NCBI GenBank assembly: GCA_020636315.1
Contig: JACJYA010000015.1
Location: forward strand, 1-64,000
Direction of reading: 5' to 3'
DNA from: Lewinellaceae bacterium
Lineage (GTDB): Bacteria > Bacteroidota > Bacteroidia > Chitinophagales > Saprospiraceae
Length of the DNA stretch: 64,000 nt
The notes under the pieces are model-generated. The model was not told where the DNA came from, did no database searches, and saw only the letters and a list, made by a program, of their open reading frames with translations. Positions 60,029 through 64,000 of this stretch are shown here, in pieces (the first letter of the stretch is position 1; every line of letters begins with the position of its first letter). A program made the translations under genes and the position numbers.

Positions 60029-61090
60029 ATGAAAAGTTGGCTATTGTTTCTGGCATTGCTGTTCAGCCTGCCATCTATTCCCATTTTGCCCGCCCAGAAT
60101 TCGGAGCTGGAAACGAGCACCGCCTCAAGCATATTTGAGTTTTTCTATCAGCAGCAAGGGCCTTTGCCGGTCCTGAAACTGGAAACAGACTGGAAGAAGC
60201 TGGTCAGAGATAAACTTAAAGAAGAATATCAGGACGGCGTCCTGAGTTTTACCGGCCCCGATGGTTCTACCGCAAACCTCGATGTATCAATCAGAGCGAG
60301 AGGCAATACCAGGAAGGAAGTCTGCCAACTCCCTCCTGTCAAGATCAAAGCCAACAGAAAACAACTCCAAGAACTGGGCTTCAACCCTTCGGGAAAACTG
60401 AAGCTGGTCTTACCGTGCCAGAGTGGAAAGGCAGAGGAGGAGTGCCTGCTTAAGGAAGCCCTTGCCTATAAATTGTACGAGGCCGTCTATCCAGTTCATC
60501 ACCGGACCAGGGTCGTTAAGTTGGAGGCCTGGCAAAAGGACAAGCAAAAATATTCACTCTATGCTTTTCTTGTGGAAGAAGAAAAAGAGTTCGCCGGCCG
60601 GGTGGAAGGCAAAAGGAACAAACAGGACAGGACCAATACCATTGACCTGGAGCGCGACGCTTATGTGAAAATGTGTTTCTTTCAGTATATGATCGCGAAT
60701 ACAGACTGGTCGGCGCCCAACAGCCACAACATGGAAATACTGCAACTCCCGGGGCATGAAAAGCTGGTGCCCATACCCTATGATTTTGACTATGCCGGAT
60801 TGGTGGAAACCGACTATGCGATCCCCCGGTCTTCTATTCCCATCGAAGAAGTCACACAGCGCTTTTTTTTAGGTAAATACGTTACCGAGGAAGAAGCCCT
60901 CGAATGTGCGGAATACTTCCTGTCCAGAAAGAAGCAGATAATACAGGCCTGCCGGGATTTCGATCTTCTGGAGGAAAAAACCCGGGATTCTTTAGTGGAA
61001 TTCCTCTCTGAGTTCTTTAACATGCTTGAGGACAAGGAAGTAGTGTTGCAGTCTTTTGTCACCCGCCCCAGTAGGGTAAAAAAGAACTGA
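60029..61090 (+). CDS. Secreted CotH-like kinase homologue 1
   Basis: This 353-residue protein has a signal peptide (SWLLFLALLFSLPSIPILPA). The middle holds a conserved block RARGNTRKEVC (89-99) and LVLPC (127-131), then EALAYKLYE, and FLVEEEKEF (180-188), which correspond to the RGN..., lRN/D and lxE segments of CotH proteins. The presumed active site is ANTD (223-226), HN (233-234) and PYDFDYAG (250-257). The two Asp residues 26 apart resemble the catalytic Asp pair of CotH. First of four paralogues; 6 bp before the next. Confidence 0.8.
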   Translation: MKSWLLFLALLFSLPSIPILPAQNSELETSTASSIFEFFYQQQGPLPVLKLETDWKKLVRDKLKEEYQDGVLSFTGPDGSTANLDVSIRARGNTRKEVCQLPPVKIKANRKQLQELGFNPSGKLKLVLPCQSGKAEEECLLKEALAYKLYEAVYPVHHRTRVVKLEAWQKDKQKYSLYAFLVEEEKEFAGRVEGKRNKQDRTNTIDLERDAYVKMCFFQYMIANTDWSAPNSHNMEILQLPGHEKLVPIPYDFDYAGLVETDYAIPRSSIPIEEVTQRFFLGKYVTEEEALECAEYFLSRKKQIIQACRDFDLLEEKTRDSLVEFLSEFFNMLEDKEVVLQSFVTRPSRVKKN

Positions 61091-61096
61091 ATCGCC

Positions 61097-62299
61097 ATGA
61101 TTTACAAAGGGATAAACAGGGCCCTTGCATGTGCCTGGAATATTTTAGCATTTCCTGTTCTGCTTCGAATTCGGAGCGCCGGGAGGTTTTTGCCGGGAGT
61201 ACAGGATCCATTGTCAGAGAGCTGCACCGTTAAATCGTTATTGCTCAGGCGCCTGCTTACAATTGCTCTGCTTCTTGTGCAGGGAAGCCTTCTGGTTCAT
61301 GCCCAGATCGACGAGGCTAAATCCCCGGGAATTACAGTTTCAAATTCCCTTTTTGACTTTTTTTATCGCCATCAGGATACTTTGCCCGTACTTAGGATCG
61401 ATACGGACTGGGGCCGGTTGATCCGGGCCAAGCAAAAGGAAGAGTACCAGCCGGGAGTACTAAGCTACTTCCAGGGAAATGGCCAGGCAACCTCACTGAA
61501 CATCGAGCTTAGAGCAAGGGGAAATACCCGAAAGAAGGTATGCCTTTTTCCTCCCATTAAAGCTAAGATATTGAAGCAGAATCCGGAAAAACCGGATTTC
61601 AATTCCGAATTTAAGCTGAAGCTGGTACTGCCTTGTCAGGGGGGTAAAAACAATGAAGACTGCCTGCTGAGAGAAGCTTTGGCCTACAAGCTTTACGAAA
61701 AAGTTCATCCCATTCATTTCAGGACCCGGTTGATAGAGCTCCAATGCTGGCAGGATGGCCGGGAGAAGCATACTTTTTGGGCTTTTCTGGTCGAGGAAGA
61801 AGAAGAGATGGCTGCCCGCCTCGAAGGCAGGTTATTGTCAAAAGGGAAGATCCGCCCTGATGCTTTGGAAAGAAGCCTTTATGTCAGGCTGTGTTTCTTC
61901 CAGTATATGATCGCAAACACAGACTGGTCCGTTGCCAGCCGCCACAACCTTCGGTTCCTCCAACTGCCCGGATTTCAAAGAGTGGTGCCGGTACCTTATG
62001 ATTTTGACTATGCAGGTTTGGTGAATACTTCTTATGCCATTCCCGGCTCCACGATCCCAATTGAGAACGTTTCTGAACGATACTTCATGTGTAAAGATGT
62101 TACGGAAGAAGAGGCGCAGGAATGTACAGCATTCTTTCTGGCCCAAAAGGAGCAGATCCTGAAGGAATGCAGTTTCTCCGGCCTGCTGAAAGAACGTTCG
62201 GCGAACTCCATTCAGGATTTCTTATCTGATTTTTTTGATACCTTAGAGAATGACGAATTAATGCGCAGAATGTTTGTAAAGGCACAAAACGTAGATTAG
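61097..62299 (+). CDS. Secreted CotH-like kinase homologue 2
   Basis: A 400-residue paralogue. Signal-like hydrophobic stretch LRRLLTIALLLVQGSLLVHAQ lies at 50-70, after a 45-residue N-terminal extension lacking in the paralogues; TTG at 61241 may be the real start. The body has RARGNTRKKVC (139-149), LVLPC (176-180), FLVEEEEEMA, ANTD (273-276), HN (283-284) and PYDFDYAG (300-307). All key residues match homologue 1. Six bases after its upstream neighbour, so translation is likely coupled. Confidence 0.8.
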   Translation: MIYKGINRALACAWNILAFPVLLRIRSAGRFLPGVQDPLSESCTVKSLLLRRLLTIALLLVQGSLLVHAQIDEAKSPGITVSNSLFDFFYRHQDTLPVLRIDTDWGRLIRAKQKEEYQPGVLSYFQGNGQATSLNIELRARGNTRKKVCLFPPIKAKILKQNPEKPDFNSEFKLKLVLPCQGGKNNEDCLLREALAYKLYEKVHPIHFRTRLIELQCWQDGREKHTFWAFLVEEEEEMAARLEGRLLSKGKIRPDALERSLYVRLCFFQYMIANTDWSVASRHNLRFLQLPGFQRVVPVPYDFDYAGLVNTSYAIPGSTIPIENVSERYFMCKDVTEEEAQECTAFFLAQKEQILKECSFSGLLKERSANSIQDFLSDFFDTLENDELMRRMFVKAQNVD

Positions 62300-62319
62300 C
62301 ACCTGTAAACTCAGAAACT

Positions 62320-63369
62320 ATGAGAAATTTCCACCTCTTTTTACTCGCCCTCTCGGGTATCCTGTGGGGTATTGCCCTGCCTGCGCAGGATGCCGGGCCG
62401 GAGGCGGAAGAGGGCCGTCCGCTCTCTTTTTTCGAATATATCTATCAACGGGAAGACTCTTTGCCGCTTTTACAACTGGATACGGATTGGGGGCAACTGA
62501 TCCGTAAAAAAATGGACGAAGAATACCAGCCTGGTGTTTTAAAGTTCCGGCAGGAAGACGGAAGTATGGCCCGACTGGATGTCAGGATACGGGCCAGAGG
62601 AAACATTCGGAAGGAGGTCTGCTTTTTTCCGCCCCTGAAGATCAAAGCCAAAAAGAAGCAGCTGAAAGAACTGGGCTTTAACCAGCTCAACGACCTGAAA
62701 CTGGTGCTGCCCTGTAAAAATGGCAGGAATTATGAAGAGTGCCTTTTAAGAGAGGTGCTGGCCTACCGGCTTTATGAAACCATTCATCCTGTCCATTTTA
62801 AAACCAGGCCAGTCCGGCTGGAAGGTTGGGACGGAGACAAACAAGAGCAGTCATTCACCGCTTTTCTGGTGGAAGATGAAGAGGAGTTCGCCGCCCGCCT
62901 GAATGGTAAGATCCTGAAACGAAGCAATATAAGGCCCATCATCCTGGAACGCGAGCCCTATCTGAAAATGTGCTTTTTCCAGTACATGATCGCCAATACG
63001 GATTGGTCTGTTTCCAACAGCCATAACCTGGAAATTGTTGCCGTGCCCGGATATACTAAAATAATTGCCGTGCCTTATGATTTCGACTACGCCGGCTTCA
63101 CGGATACTTATTATGCGGTCCCTTCTCCCACTCTGCCCATAAACAATGTTCATCAGCGCTACTTTTTAGGCTCAAGGGTGACGAAAGAAGAAGCCCTGGC
63201 CACCGCTGCTTTTTTCCTTTCCAAAAAAGAAGAGGTCTTCAGGCAATGTGAAACCTTCGGGCATTTGGATGAAAAAGAAATAGATACCCTCAAAAAATAC
63301 CTGGAAAGGTTCTTTGAACTTCTGGAAAACGAAAAAAAAGTCACCCGTAATTTTGTCACGGCTGATTGA
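62320..63369 (+). CDS. Secreted CotH-like kinase homologue 3
   Basis: A 349-residue paralogue with signal peptide (RNFHLFLLALSGILWGIALPA). It has RARGNIRKEVC (91-101), LVLPC (128-132), FLVEDEEEFA, ANTD (225-228), HN (235-236) and PYDFDYAG (252-259). It is closest in length and sequence to homologue 1. Gap to homologue 2 is 20 bp. The four genes differ most in the loop after FLVE.EEE. Confidence 0.8.
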   Translation: MRNFHLFLLALSGILWGIALPAQDAGPEAEEGRPLSFFEYIYQREDSLPLLQLDTDWGQLIRKKMDEEYQPGVLKFRQEDGSMARLDVRIRARGNIRKEVCFFPPLKIKAKKKQLKELGFNQLNDLKLVLPCKNGRNYEECLLREVLAYRLYETIHPVHFKTRPVRLEGWDGDKQEQSFTAFLVEDEEEFAARLNGKILKRSNIRPIILEREPYLKMCFFQYMIANTDWSVSNSHNLEIVAVPGYTKIIAVPYDFDYAGFTDTYYAVPSPTLPINNVHQRYFLGSRVTKEEALATAAFFLSKKEEVFRQCETFGHLDEKEIDTLKKYLERFFELLENEKKVTRNFVTAD

Positions 63370-63487
63370 TTTGGAAAGCAACACAAGGGCGGAATTTCAC
63401 CATACCCGGCAGGATATCACCGTATTTTTTATTTTTATATTGCCTAACTCCAGCACTCTTCAGGCAAATTCAGAAAACCCAGTTAGT

Positions 63488-64000
63488 ATGAAAAAGACAG
63501 TTACAAATGGCCTGTTCCAGCCATTCGGCGCCGGGCATTCTCCTCCTGCAACAATCATTCTCCTGGCCATCCTTTTCGTTTCCGGCCCTACGGGATTGCT
63601 CTTTGCTCAACCGGAAGGACAAGCGCGGGAGAGTATTTTTTCCCACCTGGCCCGGGAGGGTGAGGCGATCCAGCTTACCCTTCAAACCGACCTGGATGAA
63701 CTGGTCAATAACCGGTTGCGGAAAGATTACCAACCGGCGGAATTGTCCTACCGGTCCCGGGAAGGAAAAGAAGTCCGGATGGAGGTCAACGTAATCCCCC
63801 GGGGAAATTACAGGAGAAAGATCTGCGATTTCCCTCCAATCATGTTGAACTTTTCAAAATCTCTTCTGGCGGAACGGGGCATGGAAAGCGAATACGATAA
63901 GATAAAACTGGTCACCCATTGCAAGAAAGGAGGAGAGGCCCAGGGATACCTCCTCAAGGAGTACCTGGCCTATAAAATCTACAACCTGCTCAGCTCCAAT
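63488..64000 (+). CDS. Secreted CotH-like kinase homologue 4, partial and divergent
   Basis: The frame opens at ATG 63488 and runs to the window end, 171 residues. It has a signal-like stretch (IILLAILFVSGPTGLLFAQ) and the family blocks at reduced similarity: PRGNYRRKICDFPPI for RARGNTRKEVCQLPP, IKLVTHC for LKLVLPC and YLLKEYLAYKIYNLL for the LLREALAYKLYE helix. The LVLPC motif reads LVTHC. The presumed active-site half lies beyond the window. A 118-bp gap separates it from homologue 3, longer than in the other spacings, so a separate promoter is possible. Confidence 0.75.
   Translation, partial: MKKTVTNGLFQPFGAGHSPPATIILLAILFVSGPTGLLFAQPEGQARESIFSHLAREGEAIQLTLQTDLDELVNNRLRKDYQPAELSYRSREGKEVRMEVNVIPRGNYRRKICDFPPIMLNFSKSLLAERGMESEYDKIKLVTHCKKGGEAQGYLLKEYLAYKIYNLLSSN

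Overview
The window looks like chromosome of a Bacteroidota bacterium, most likely Saprospiria (Lewinella/Haliscomenobacter/Phaeodactylibacter type). The reasons are: three or more proteins with C-terminal type IX secretion (T9SS) sorting domains, a TonB-dependent receptor, families largely confined to Bacteroidota (DUF4286, DUF3127, DUF4834-like, DUF2723, DUF6364-type antitoxin), several promoters of the Bacteroidota TAnnTTTG type, few Shine-Dalgarno sequences, and a moderately high GC content interrupted by AT-rich patches. The genus is inference. I see no rRNA, tRNA, CRISPR array, prophage or complete insertion sequence.

Layout. 1-6.9 kb: the end of a TonB receptor, a palindromic repeat, DUF4286, a patatin lipase, a serine-hydrolase lipoprotein, a PIN/DUF6364 toxin-antitoxin pair with an inverted-repeat operator, and a membrane-anchored GIY-YIG-like protein with a small partner. 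6.9-13.4 kb: a fatty-acid beta-oxidation operon (TetR regulator, acyl-CoA dehydrogenase, thiolase, hydratase/dehydrogenase) preceded by a palindromic operator. 13.4-18.9 kb: a T9SS-type membrane protein, D-Ala-D-Ala ligase, a polytopic membrane protein, and an M1 peptidase flanked by an inverted pair of ~85-bp repeats. 19-22.5 kb: an AT-rich AraC-SDR-SDR module. 22.5-28.2 kb: an S33 hydrolase, two tandem PPK2 kinases, an arylsulfotransferase-like lipoprotein and a BNR-repeat protein. 28.2-43.2 kb: large secreted propeller/FG-GAP proteins, an ABC exporter, a GH3 glycosidase, a DUF4091 protein, an M42 peptidase and a polysaccharide flippase. 43.2-49.7 kb: a Trp-repeat secreted protein, DUF3127, rsmG-rluA-DUF4834, DUF2723 and rpiB. 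49.8-57 kb: an M28 peptidase, a Tat-exported oxidoreductase with a pseudo-HATPase-AraC regulator, a pair of NTF2-like proteins, an FG-GAP/PKD/T9SS protein and two MITE-like elements. 57-64 kb: pckA, then a secreted PPP-type phosphatase followed by four tandem secreted CotH-like kinase homologues, the last cut by the window end.

The most interesting unit is this last cluster. A signal-peptide-bearing phosphatase sits directly upstream of a four-gene array of exported proteins with a kinase-like residue pattern (NTD...HN...DFD). It could be an extracytoplasmic phosphorylation/dephosphorylation system. Also notable are a three-copy palindromic repeat whose arms change in compensating fashion, and two other inverted-repeat-bounded elements, one with a truncated copy 34 kb away.
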